In this document: piece by piece, positions 7,356 through 14,369 of the stretch
Position numbering within the stretch: the stretch's first letter is position 1
Layout: each line of letters begins with the position of its first letter
Assembly (NCBI GenBank): GCA_902776945.1
Contig: CACYSH010000008.1
Span: forward strand, 1-42,514
Length of the DNA: 42,514 nt
From: an uncultured Ruminococcus sp.
GTDB lineage: Bacteria; Bacillota; Clostridia; Oscillospirales; Ruminococcaceae
Reading direction: 5' to 3'
The notes under the pieces: generated by a model
The model's input: the letters and a program-made list of their open reading frames with translations, nothing else
Database searches by the model: none
Told to the model about the DNA's origin: nothing
Position numbers and translations under genes: made by a program

Positions 7356-7762
7356 ATTGCCGCTGCCTGTAAGCACAAATGTGTTTGTGCCAGAGCCTTT
7401 TCGTTCTCGGGCGTGTACATCAGCTGGTTGTAATAGATGTACCCCCAGAATGCCAGGAACGCCGCGCTGATAAGCGTCGATAAGCCGTTCAGCACCGCCC
7501 CGAGCCATTTTGGTACGATTCGCCTGCCGCCCTGTCTGCCGAACGTCAGCTGCGAAAAAAAGGTGGAGAACCAGTAGCTGACGATGAACACCGGCACAAA
7601 GACCGCCTGCCCGAGATAGTAGGTCATTCCCCCGTAATACGAGAGGTAAATAATGTAAGCGATGTATCCGTCGGCGGCAAGCATAGCGGCATAGCATATC
7701 ACCGCAAGGCACCGCCTGATAATGATAATATCGCTGTCTTTGAACTTCGCCGCCGCACTCAC
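7340..7762 (-). CDS. Small membrane protein downstream of a T-box; 3' end replaced by a MITE-like repeat
   Basis: The family is not recognised. The product of about 140 residues has four hydrophobic segments (ICYAAMLAADGYIAYIIYL, the YLGQAVFVPVFIV stretch, LGAVLNGLSTLISAAFLAF and a short C-terminal one), so it is an inner-membrane protein. I chose the GTG at 7762 because an upstream TTG lies inside the T-box terminator; the ribosome site GGGGG is weak. The last codons (ATA ATA GTG AAT AGT TAA) are repeat sequence, so the original C-terminus may have been lost. The T-box upstream implies induction when an amino acid's tRNA is uncharged, which is unusual for such a protein. Confidence 0.55.
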   Translation of the reverse strand: MSAAAKFKDSDIIIIRRCLAVICYAAMLAADGYIAYIIYLSYYGGMTYYLGQAVFVPVFIVSYWFSTFFSQLTFGRQGGRRIVPKWLGAVLNGLSTLISAAFLAFWGYIYYNQLMYTPENEKALAQTHLCLQAAAIIVNS

Positions 7763-7769
7763 CCCCAAA

Positions 7770-8053
7770 AATGCCAAAAAGCCCCGATACCGCAAAAATG
7801 CAGCATCGGGGCGATAATTACCGCGTTTCCACCCGTTTCGCGGCTGCCTTTATTTATACGCAGACCGCCTTACACGCCGCTCTTACGGCGCAAAGCCTTT
7901 AACGGAGCTTACCCGTCGCTTATTGGGCGCACTCGGGGAATGGTACCCTTAATTTCGTGAAAACCGCGCACCTTTCAGCAATCGGAGCGCTCTCTGTTAC
8001 CGTTCACAAGTGAAACCAAGGACTTTCCCTTCACAGCTTTCTATATTAGGTTA
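7770..8053 (-). promoter_or_regulatory. T-box leader RNA (tRNA-sensing riboswitch)
   Basis: Read on the minus strand, the leader shows the T-box landmarks in order: AGAGAGCGC (AG bulge region of Stem I), GCTGAAAGG, a specifier-loop region GGTACCATTCCCCGAGTG, GGGTGGAAACGCGG as a variant of the GGGTGGNACCGCG antiterminator core, and an intrinsic terminator with arms GCCCCGATGC and GTATCGGGGC before TTTTT (7776-7812). The specifier is not certain: ACC (Thr), GGT (Gly) and TAC (Tyr) are all possible in GGGTACCA. The bulge UGGA would pair with a tRNA whose discriminator base is U, which is common for Gly and Cys. It precedes the small membrane protein, with thrS further downstream on the same strand. 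Confidence 0.85.
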
Positions 8054-8059
8054 AAATTT

Positions 8060-8088
8060 ATTTTATCACACAGAAAAGCGTTTGTCAA
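8060..8088 (-). promoter_or_regulatory. Promoter of the T-box transcript
   Basis: On the minus strand TTGACA (8083-8088) and TAAAAT (8060-8065) are spaced by 17 bases, giving a start near 8053 at the beginning of the T-box leader. Confidence 0.85.
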
Positions 8089-8112
8089 GCGTTCCGGACG
8101 AAAGTTCATCAA

Positions 8113-8349
8113 TTATTCACTTTTACCTTTTCTCAGCTTGCCGCCCTTCTTTGTCGTATTCCTGCGAAGTCCCGAAAAGAGCCACGATAAAACGCCGACG
8201 GTGACAGGCATAAAAAGGCTGTCTATCGCCGTAAACGAATAGCTCGCCTTTTCGACAAAGACCGTCCAGATAACGTCAAGAAGTATCCATATCAGTATGA
8301 ATACGAGCATATATGAAATGAACGCTATCGCTTTTTTCAATGCTTTCAC
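8113..8349 (-). CDS. Small two-helix membrane protein, unknown function
   Basis: The product of up to 78 residues has two hydrophobic segments (AIAFISYMLVFILIWILLDV and SLFMPVTVGVLSWLFSGL) and a strongly basic tail (RRNTTKKGGKLRKGK). I recognise no family. The start may be GTG at 8349 or TTG at 8340; AGGTG lies six bases before the latter. The stop precedes the T-box promoter by a few bases. Basic tails of this kind usually stay in the cytoplasm. It appears monocistronic. Confidence 0.5.
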   Translation of the reverse strand: MKALKKAIAFISYMLVFILIWILLDVIWTVFVEKASYSFTAIDSLFMPVTVGVLSWLFSGLRRNTTKKGGKLRKGKSE

Positions 8350-8380
8350 CTGCCTGATAAATATTTGTCTGATGTTTTGG

Positions 8381-8600
8381 CTAAAAAGAAAAAATATTTT
8401 TTGTTTGTATGCGGGGGGAGTTGTTGTTTTTTAAGCGAAGCACAGTATCATACTCACTCTCATTAACAATAACAATATCATTTACAGTATCCGTATCATT
8501 ATCTGTATCAGTATCAGTATCTGTATCAGTATCAGTATCTTTTGTATGCTTAAGCATACATTTGTATACAAGTGTATAAACACGCTCTGACAAATACTAT
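8381..8600. repeat. Hexanucleotide GTATCA/GTATCT microsatellite
   Basis: Positions 8476-8542 consist mainly of the units GTATCA, GTATCT and GTATCC repeated about ten times, flanked by AACAATAACAATATC and the palindrome TATGCTTAAGCATA (8547-8560). A minus-strand frame of 70 codons across it reads as Asp-Thr repeats. It is low complexity and has no ribosome-binding site, so I do not call it a gene. The rest of 8350-8811 is AT-rich and holds only the promoter at 8717. Confidence 0.7.
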
Positions 8601-8716
8601 TTTACCACAAATTGCAAACAATTTCAAGCGCTGCGGCAAAAAGTTTAAAAAATCAGCATTAAAACCGCTGACATCACGATTTTTATTAATAAATCATGAA
8701 AAGTTTCTTTGTTTAC

Positions 8717-8745
8717 TTTACAATTTCCTTGAATTATAGTATAAT
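8717..8745 (+). promoter_or_regulatory. Promoter of the diguanylate cyclase gene
   Basis: TTTACA (8717-8722) and TATAAT (8740-8745) are spaced by 17 bases, about 60 bases before the start codon at 8812. No c-di-GMP riboswitch is recognisable in the short leader. Confidence 0.75.
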
Positions 8746-8811
8746 ATTATTATCTATTTTGTTCAGTTTCGGAGTTTCCGGAACAATCATTTACCGATCG
8801 GAGTTTTTTCC

Positions 8812-10434
8812 ATGTATTTTAATACGCTGAAATTTTATATCCTGAGCGACGACGACGAGCTTGAAAAGCTGTTCGCTGCCTGCGAACCGCCCGAAGACTG
8901 CGGTTTCAAATTCCTCACGCTGGAGGATTCAAGCGACCTTGGCGCTCTTCCGCCCGATTCCGCCGTTATCGCCGACGGCATCGAACGCCTTGACGATACG
9001 CTCCTTGCCTACGGGCGCAATCTTATCGTTATCGACTACGCTTCGCGCTTCGAGGACGCTGACGAGCTTGTTATGTTCCGTGCCGACGGTATCTGGGCGC
9101 TGCCAGACGGCTCCCGCTCCGAAACAATGCTTATCACCTACTTCAACATCTTAGCCCGCCGCATGAAGACCGCCGCCGATTACCGCAAAATGACTATCTG
9201 TCTCAACACCGCTATTGACAGCATACCCGACCTTGCGTGGTTCAAGGACGAGATCGGCGCACACCTCATCGTGAACGAGAGCTTCTGCCGCACCGTCGAG
9301 AAATCCAAACAGCAGATATACAAGCGCGGTCATTACTACATCTGGGATATGCCGAAGGAGGAGTACGATCAGGGCGAGTATGTCTGCCTTGAGTCGGAGG
9401 ACGTTGTAATGGAGGCGCGGACTACCTGCCTTTTCGACGAGCGCATAAAGACAAAGAGCGGTATGCGGCTTTTCAAGACCTACAAATCGCCGCTTATCGA
9501 CACCGACGGCAGGATATTCGGCACCTGCGGCATCGCGCACGATGTCACCGACATACAGAATGTAAGCTCCGAAATGGACGTTCTGCTCGAAAGTATGCCG
9601 TTTGCTATAATCATACAGGACGCAAGGGGCATGATAATCAGCGCGAACAAGCAGTTCGAGACCTACTTCGGCAGGGCGCAGAATATTCTCGGCATGAATT
9701 TCCACTTATGGAAGGACGAGTATCTCTCGGGGCGCATGATAAACGTCGGCGGCAGAGAGGAGCTTCGTGTGGACGTTCACGGCGAGGAGCGCGTGCTGGT
9801 TTACGGTGAAGAACCGCTTATCGACGTTTTCCACGAAAAAATGGGCGGGATATGTATTTTCCGCGACGTTACCATTGAGCGCCATTTCGAGCGGCAGACC
9901 ATAGAGAGCGCCAACACCGATTTCCTCACGGGGCTTGACAACCGCCGCAGTCTTTCCGCAAGGCTTGACGAGTTGAAACAGTCCGAGCTGCTGACCGTGA
10001 TAACATTCGACCTTGACAATTTCAAAGAAGTCAACGACACTTACGGTCATCATGTCGGGGACGAAGCACTGGTGCTTGCTGCCCGCACGCTGCGTTCGAG
10101 CTTTCCGGGCGATTTAGTTGTGCGTCTGGGCGGCGATGAGTTTCTTGTGGCGGAATGCGACGGCACGCCTGTCTCGGGGATAAAACAGCGTGTGGAACAC
10201 GTTCTGGCGAATCTCGCAAGGGCTTTCAGGGGGCATGAGATGTTCTCTGGGCTGAGTATAAGCGCGGGGATAGCGTCGGCGACGAAGGGGAACGGCTTTG
10301 ATTTTGAGGCGCTTATGCGGCAGAGCGACAGTGCGCTTTACAGTGCGAAGAATAACGGGAAGAACTGCGTCTGTCTTTATGGCGAGGAGACCGACAGCTG
10401 GGACGACCTTGAAGACCTTGACGACGATTTCTGA
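8812..10434 (+). CDS. PAS-PAS-GGDEF diguanylate cyclase
   Basis: The protein makes cyclic di-GMP from two GTP, probably in the cytoplasm since no membrane segment or signal peptide is visible. The 540 residues contain a receiver-like N-terminal region (about 1-115), a first PAS domain (about 125-250, with SIPDLAWFKDEIG and IFGTCGIAHDVTD), a second PAS domain (about 258-355) and a GGDEF domain (about 365-525). The active-site motif RLGGDEF has GGDEF at residues 440-444, and the substrate-side motif DLDNFKEVNDTYGHHVGD is intact. The inhibitory I-site RxxD is absent: the aligned residues read FPGD, so feedback control by product is not expected. The C-terminus is acidic (SWDDLEDLDDDF). GGAG eight bases ahead supports the start. 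Confidence 0.93.
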   Translation: MYFNTLKFYILSDDDELEKLFAACEPPEDCGFKFLTLEDSSDLGALPPDSAVIADGIERLDDTLLAYGRNLIVIDYASRFEDADELVMFRADGIWALPDGSRSETMLITYFNILARRMKTAADYRKMTICLNTAIDSIPDLAWFKDEIGAHLIVNESFCRTVEKSKQQIYKRGHYYIWDMPKEEYDQGEYVCLESEDVVMEARTTCLFDERIKTKSGMRLFKTYKSPLIDTDGRIFGTCGIAHDVTDIQNVSSEMDVLLESMPFAIIIQDARGMIISANKQFETYFGRAQNILGMNFHLWKDEYLSGRMINVGGREELRVDVHGEERVLVYGEEPLIDVFHEKMGGICIFRDVTIERHFERQTIESANTDFLTGLDNRRSLSARLDELKQSELLTVITFDLDNFKEVNDTYGHHVGDEALVLAARTLRSSFPGDLVVRLGGDEFLVAECDGTPVSGIKQRVEHVLANLARAFRGHEMFSGLSISAGIASATKGNGFDFEALMRQSDSALYSAKNNGKNCVCLYGEETDSWDDLEDLDDDF

Positions 10435-10446
10435 ACAGGATAGAAA

Positions 10447-10638
10447 AATCTATAAATGAGCGAAAACCATAAAAAACGCAAAGTGAGGACAAACCAAAAG
10501 TCTTAGGAAGGGGCTGCACGAACAAGTTCGTGCAGCCGCCCTACAAGAATTGTGCGGAGCGGTCAGATTCGTGACAGCGAAGAAATTTATTGTGAAACCG
10601 TCAGTATCTGCGCGAGCGGACATCATTGCTCATTTACA
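10447..10638. repeat. Short element with TCTATAAATGAGC / GCTCATTTACAGA ends
   Basis: The left end TCTATAAATGAGC (from 10449) and right end GCTCATTTACAGA (to about 10640) are near-perfect inverted repeats about 190 bp apart. Inside lie the 3'-UTR motif ACCAAAAGTCTTAGGAAGG (10495-10513), a hairpin CTGCACGAA/TTCGTGCAG (10515-10536) and CCGCCCTACAAGAATTG. It fills the gap between the diguanylate cyclase and the PrsW-like gene and explains the apparent extension of that frame back to 10552. Confidence 0.65.
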
Positions 10639-10671
10639 GAAAATAATAAAACAAAAATGGAGACGATAAAA

Positions 10672-11982
10672 ATGGGAACTGCTTTAAACGCAATAACACT
10701 CGGCATTGCACTTCTGCCCACGATAGTTATAATGGCTCTTGTGCTTGCCAACGCAAGATTCAAGCGCGAACCGATAAAAAAGGTCGCTTCGGTATTCGGG
10801 ATAAGCGCACTTTCAACGATAGCCGCTGTGATCCTTGAAATGCTGGGGTCATTCGTGCTTACGCTGTTTGTCGTGATACTCTCGCTCGACCTTGGCACAA
10901 ACTCGGGCGTTACGATCAAGGAGTTTCTCGAATATATGCTTGTCGTGGGACCCGTCGAGGAAGCCTGCAAATACTTCACGTTCAAATGGATAATCTTCCA
11001 TGACCGCGATTTTGACAACACCTACGACGGCGTTATCTACGGCGCGGCTTCGGCGCTCGGCTTTGCCACCCTCGAAAACCTTATGTATGTGTTCGTCGGC
11101 AACGACAGCCCGCTTGAAACGGCGGCGATGCGCGGAGTGCTTTCGATACCGCTTCACGCCATTACGGGCATTGTAATGGGCTACTGGTTCGGCATTTCGA
11201 AATACCGCCGCTACAACAACGTTCAGCCCGAAACCCACCCCGAACGCAAGGCTTTCATTTTCTCGGTGGCTATACACGGTACATACGATTTCCTCGTGAC
11301 CTTACCCGCTATCTACGAGGATTCGCAGGCGGTCAGCACAGGTGCGCTTGTCGTGCTTATCGGCGTGATGATCTTTATTTATGTGCTTATGGGCAAGACG
11401 ATACGCCGCGCAAAGAACGAGACCCACAACATCTACAACCGCTACTACTACGAACAGCTTGACGGCGCAATGCAGGACAGGATAGGCGGAAAAACATCGG
11501 AAAAGCGCCGTTTCTTCGGTATGCCTTTCCCCTTCTACCGTCAGCAGGGCTTTAACCCCTACGACCCTTACGCGGGAATGAACTTAGCGCCCGTACCCGC
11601 CGCGCCGAATGCGGCTTATGTGTTCGGCACTCAGCAGCCATACAATCCCTACTATGCGCCTGCGGCACCGCAGCCCATGCAGACGGCTCCGACGATACCG
11701 CCCGTTCAGCAGCCGCAGGGGTATCCGTATCAGAATCAGTATGCTCCGCAGCAGCCTGTATATCAGGAGGCGCGGCAGCAGCAGCCGAATAATTGGAACG
11801 ATGAAGTGCAGACCGTTTACGGGCCGCCTTCGGCGCTGCGCGGTTCTCCGCTGCCGGGGTTCGGCAACGCGGGTAATAATGTGGTTCAGCCGCCGAAAAA
11901 ATACTGCGGAAACTGCGGCGCAGAGCAAAAGCCCGGCGCGAAATACTGCCGTGTGTGCGGTAACAAATTAACAGACGAATAA
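10672..11982 (+). CDS. PrsW-family intramembrane protease with Pro/Gln-rich linker and zinc-ribbon tail
   Basis: PrsW-like proteins are glutamic-type membrane proteases; in Bacillus PrsW cleaves an anti-sigma factor. The 436-residue product has several membrane helices in its first 270 residues. PVEEACKYFTFKW carries the EExxK motif, and IPLHAITGIVMGYWFG and FSVAIHGTYDF carry the conserved His residues. A cytoplasmic tail follows, rich in Pro, Gln and Tyr (about residues 300-400). It ends in a zinc ribbon CGNCGAEQKPGAKYCRVCG. I chose ATG 10672 because GGAG stands nine bases ahead and the first hydrophobic segment follows at once; the frame upstream is repeat sequence. The fused ribbon is common in Ruminococcus relatives and suggests protein docking. 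The substrate is unknown. Confidence 0.85.
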   Translation: MGTALNAITLGIALLPTIVIMALVLANARFKREPIKKVASVFGISALSTIAAVILEMLGSFVLTLFVVILSLDLGTNSGVTIKEFLEYMLVVGPVEEACKYFTFKWIIFHDRDFDNTYDGVIYGAASALGFATLENLMYVFVGNDSPLETAAMRGVLSIPLHAITGIVMGYWFGISKYRRYNNVQPETHPERKAFIFSVAIHGTYDFLVTLPAIYEDSQAVSTGALVVLIGVMIFIYVLMGKTIRRAKNETHNIYNRYYYEQLDGAMQDRIGGKTSEKRRFFGMPFPFYRQQGFNPYDPYAGMNLAPVPAAPNAAYVFGTQQPYNPYYAPAAPQPMQTAPTIPPVQQPQGYPYQNQYAPQQPVYQEARQQQPNNWNDEVQTVYGPPSALRGSPLPGFGNAGNNVVQPPKKYCGNCGAEQKPGAKYCRVCGNKLTDE

Positions 11983-11992
11983 ACATATTGTA

Positions 11993-12025
11993 AGGAGAGC
12001 TGTAAAAAAGCTCTCCTCTTTTTTT
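11993..12025 (+). terminator. Intrinsic terminator after the PrsW-like gene
   Basis: Arms AGGAGAGCT (11993-12001) and AGCTCTCCT (12009-12017) form a nine-pair perfect stem followed by eight T's, eleven bases after the stop codon. Confidence 0.93.
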
Positions 12026-12061
12026 CGCGGAAACGTATCCCCGTCAGCGGTTCACGGTAAC

Positions 12062-12135
12062 TTAAAAATATTTTTAAATACCCTTGACAACCCCGCCTTG
12101 CTATGCTATAATCTGTTTAAAGAAATTTTTAAACA
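12062..12135 (+). promoter_or_regulatory. Promoter and two operator-like dyads of the arsR/sdpI operon
   Basis: A perfect promoter, TTGACA (12084-12089) and TATAAT (12107-12112) with 17-base spacing, lies between two palindromes: TTAAAAATATTTTTAA (12062-12077) just upstream of -35, and arms TGTTTAAA/TTTAAACA (12114-12135) covering the start site. The placement suggests autorepression by the ArsR-type protein encoded next; binding is inferred. Confidence 0.75.
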
Positions 12136-12144
12136 GGTGATGTC

Positions 12145-12414
12145 ATGGGAGAAACCAATATCTTCAAGGTACTTGCCGACAGTCAGCGGCGGGATATTCT
12201 CGTCATGCTGCGAAACGGCAAACTCAGCGCGGGCGAGATAGCCGAAAGGCTCGGCATAAGCCCCCCCGCGCTTTCATATCATCTGCGGCTGCTGAAACAG
12301 GCAGACCTTATTATCGAGTACAAGCAAAAAAACTTCGTATTCTACGAGATAAACACGTCCGTACTGGACGAGCTTATAATGTGGGTGCAGCAATTCGGAG
12401 GTGACAGAAAATGA
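12145..12414 (+). CDS. ArsR/SdpR-family winged-helix autorepressor
   Basis: The 89-residue protein is a short ArsR-type DNA-binding regulator. FKVLADSQRRDILVMLRNG near residues 7-25 is the family signature, and SAGEIAERLGISPPALSYHLRLLKQADLI is the helix-turn-helix and recognition helix. YEINTSVLDEL completes the wing and dimer helix. No metal-binding ELCVCDL motif is present, so it is an SdpR-like rather than metal-sensing member. The start is set by AGGTGAT. It overlaps the next gene by four bases (ATGA), the usual arrangement of sdpR and sdpI. Palindromes flanking its promoter are likely its operators. Confidence 0.9.
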   Translation: MGETNIFKVLADSQRRDILVMLRNGKLSAGEIAERLGISPPALSYHLRLLKQADLIIEYKQKNFVFYEINTSVLDELIMWVQQFGGDRK

Positions 12415-13118
12415 AAAAAGCAATTTGGATAATCACGGCTTTGCAGATAATAATAACAGGTGTTGCTGTCAGGCTTATGCCCGACACCGTGCCGACGCAT
12501 TACGATATTTCCGGCAGGATAGACGGCTTCGGTTCAAAATACACCTACCTCATCATGCCGTTGGTCACGGTCGGGAGCGTGCTGATGTTCGCGGCAATTT
12601 CGCACTCGATGACAAAGAAGGCGGCGGCTTCAAAGGATGAAAAAAAGACCGCTGAAACGGTCTCAAACGCTAAGGTATTCAACATAATATCGCTTTGCAC
12701 GGCGCTTATGTTCGGCGCTATGCAGTGCTATATGCTCTGGTCTGCCGACCGTGCGGGCAAGGTGGGTGCGGAAAACTTCGAAGATAACGGTCTCGGCATA
12801 ACCTCGCTGATGCTGGGGATAATGTTCATCGTCTGCGGAAATTTTCTCCCCAAGACCAAGCCGAACGGCACCGTCGGACTGCGCACACAGTACAGTATGT
12901 ACAACGACAACACCTGGCGCAAAAGCAACGTCTACGGCGGAAAGGCGCTGATGCTCGCGGGACTGCTGACCGTAGTTACGGCGCTGTTCGCAAAGCCGGC
13001 AATAGCGATACTGCTCACGCTCGTGTACAACATCGCTGCGATGATCGCCTCCTGCGTGTACGCGAAAAAGGTCTATGACGAGGAGGTCAGCCTTTCCGAA
13101 TCTGAGAAAACTCGATGA
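12411..13118 (+). CDS. SdpI-family membrane protein (DUF1648 domain)
   Basis: SdpI of Bacillus gives immunity to the toxin SDP and transmits its presence to SdpR. The 235-residue protein begins with a membrane helix and the DUF1648 signature VPTHYDISGRIDGFGSK (about residues 28-45). Further helices follow (TYLIMPLVTVGSVLMFAAI, SLCTALMFGAMQC, LMLGIMFIVCGNFLPK), with the SdpI-type motif GTVGLRTQYSMYNDNTWRKSN near residue 160 and two last helices. Length fits the family. No sdpC-like toxin is nearby, so the pair probably protects against foreign toxin or monitors the membrane. Its 3' end overlaps the convergent gene 13087-13536 by 32 bases. Confidence 0.9.
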   Translation: MKKAIWIITALQIIITGVAVRLMPDTVPTHYDISGRIDGFGSKYTYLIMPLVTVGSVLMFAAISHSMTKKAAASKDEKKTAETVSNAKVFNIISLCTALMFGAMQCYMLWSADRAGKVGAENFEDNGLGITSLMLGIMFIVCGNFLPKTKPNGTVGLRTQYSMYNDNTWRKSNVYGGKALMLAGLLTVVTALFAKPAIAILLTLVYNIAAMIASCVYAKKVYDEEVSLSESEKTR

Positions 13119-13536
13119 TAACATAAGCAAGGCTCGGCAGAGTAAGTATCAGCCCGAAAATAATTATCGCCATGCTGTGGCGGTCGATCACATAGCTGCG
13201 GCGCTTTCCGCGGAAAAGCCGCAGCTTTGTTCTGCCCTTGCGGTAGATGAACTCGCGCATGACGTTTTCGGCGGGAAAAATATTCGGCAGGCGTTCGCTG
13301 CCCTCGCAGAGATAAAAAGCGGTCTCATAGCCGTGTTCGGGCTTTTCAAAGCCGTCAAGCTCGCCCTCTGCGCGTTCAGACCGCAGAAGGATCACCGACA
13401 TATAAAGGAAAAAGATCAGCATAAGCACCAGCGCAGCGATCATCAGCACCATAAGCACCGCCGCGACGGAAGTAAGGCTCACGCCCAGAATCACGCCAAG
13501 CACCGCAAGTATAACAAGAACTACCACAGCCTCCAT
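13087..13536 (-). CDS. Hypothetical membrane protein with C-terminal YcxB-like region
   Basis: The 149-residue product has two N-terminal hydrophobic segments (VVVLVILAVLGVILGV and VLMVLMIAALVLMLIFFLYMSVILL), a soluble middle with YETAFYLCEG and MREFIYRKGRTKLRLFRGKRRSYVIDRH, and one more membrane helix near the end (MAIIIFGLILTLPSLAYVII). The layout recalls YcxB/DUF-type small membrane proteins but I cannot name the family with confidence. I chose ATG 13536 because GGAGGTG lies at the correct distance; the longer frame to 13614 has no ribosome site. It converges with the SdpI-type gene and the two coding ends overlap by 32 bases. Confidence 0.65.
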   Translation of the reverse strand: MEAVVVLVILAVLGVILGVSLTSVAAVLMVLMIAALVLMLIFFLYMSVILLRSERAEGELDGFEKPEHGYETAFYLCEGSERLPNIFPAENVMREFIYRKGRTKLRLFRGKRRSYVIDRHSMAIIIFGLILTLPSLAYVIIEFSQIRKG

Positions 13537-13873
13537 ATTAAAAAACACCTCCGAAAAAGGGAATAAGGCACAAAAAAACCGCCATGCCGTCGTATGAGAT
13601 AATAAAACCCGCAAAAGCAGGACGGGTAAAACGCCCCAAAAGCATCACGCTCCCTTCGTCCGATCCTGATTTTACACGGCTCACGCGGTGCCAGGCGGGA
13701 GGTCTGCATTAGCTTAACGGAGAGCGAATCCCTGATTACATAAGTGTTGGATTAAATTGAACCCATACTAACGAACACAGCAGTAATTTTGACAATATTA
13801 AATTTTTTGCGGAAGCCTTAAAAGCCCCCTGATGTATTATTACCGCAATACCCGGTAAATATACCTTAGCTTA
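13537..13873 (-). other. Structured intergenic leader of unknown class
   Basis: No gene is seen here. On the minus strand a possible promoter (TTGTCA near 13784-13789, TAGTAT after a longer 19-base spacer) is followed by paired elements: CGCTCTCC with GGGAGCG (enclosing about 70 bases), AAAATCA with TGATGCTTTT, GGACG with CGTCC, and ACCCG...CGGGT before TTTATT, which may be a weak terminator. The decamer TGGCACCGCG matches the T-box core, but Stem I and correct T-box flanks are missing. Likely a regulatory leader for the gene at 13536; class not identified. Confidence 0.4.
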
Positions 13874-14191
13874 TCAGTCCTCTTCTTCCTCGTCGCCGTA
13901 TTTCTCGGCAATGAATTTCAGGAAAGCCTCTCCGACGCGGTCGTATTCCTCCTCATCGTCGATAGTGACCATAAGCTCTTCATCGCCCTCAAACTTGCTC
14001 TTAAGGATAACCAGCTCGCCATCCTCGGGAGCGTCCTCGGGGTTCTCTATATAAGGTGTAAGTCCGAAATACTTCTCGCCTTCAAAGCTGAGAATATCGA
14101 CCAGCTCGAACTCGGTCTCGTTGCCCTCATCATCTTCAAGTACATAAATATCGGGCGTATATTCATTCATTCCGCTTGTCATCTCGTCCAT
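13874..14191 (-). CDS. DUF1292 domain-containing protein (YrzB-like)
   Basis: This 105-residue acidic protein has the DUF1292 pattern: IYVLEDDEGNETEFELVDILSFEGEKYFGLTPY (about residues 15-48), then GELVILKSKFEGDEELMVTIDDEEEYDRV. The family is widespread in Firmicutes, often beside yrzL and yrrK, and has no settled function. It ends in a run of acidic residues. A full AGGAGG site sits eight bases before the ATG. It has its own perfect promoter (14254-14282), which diverges from the promoter of the large RNA. Confidence 0.88.
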   Translation of the reverse strand: MDEMTSGMNEYTPDIYVLEDDEGNETEFELVDILSFEGEKYFGLTPYIENPEDAPEDGELVILKSKFEGDEELMVTIDDEEEYDRVGEAFLKFIAEKYGDEEEED

Positions 14192-14253
14192 ATTATTTTC
14201 CTCCTAAAGTACATTTCCTTAACTTTCCAAAATAATCACGCGCTTACATAGAT

Positions 14254-14282
14254 ATTATATCACAGCTTGCCTTATTTGTCAA
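14254..14282 (-). promoter_or_regulatory. Promoter of the DUF1292 gene
   Basis: On the minus strand TTGACA (14277-14282) and TATAAT (14254-14259) are separated by 17 bases; both hexamers are perfect. It lies back to back with the plus-strand promoter at 14341, about 60 bases apart. Confidence 0.88.
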
Positions 14283-14340
14283 GTAGTAATTGTATACAAA
14301 ATTAGTCACAAAAATTTTCTTGTAATCTTGAAAAAAACTA

Positions 14341-14369
14341 TTGACATTCTCCTTCGTATGTGCTATAAT
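14341..14369 (+). promoter_or_regulatory. Perfect consensus promoter of the large structured RNA
   Basis: TTGACA (14341-14346), a 17-base spacer and TATAAT (14364-14369) are all at consensus, preceded by A/T tracts that could act as an UP element. The start site would be near 14376. A promoter this strong ahead of 1.67 kb without an ordinary gene suggests an abundant RNA. Confidence 0.9.

Noticed and set aside
8381-8593. Asp-Thr repeat open frame on the minus strand
   Set aside because: It is the translation of a GTATCA microsatellite, with no ribosome site and no domain.
13600-13700. SRP RNA-like string TCAGGATCGGACGAAGGGAGC on the minus strand (split reading)
   Set aside because: The GGAA tetraloop and AGCAG side of domain IV are absent, so it is not a small SRP RNA.
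13680-13800. tRNA-like D-arm TTAGCTTAACGGAGAGC on the plus strand
   Set aside because: The anticodon stem, T-loop and acceptor ends do not pair. A tRNA gene is not supported.
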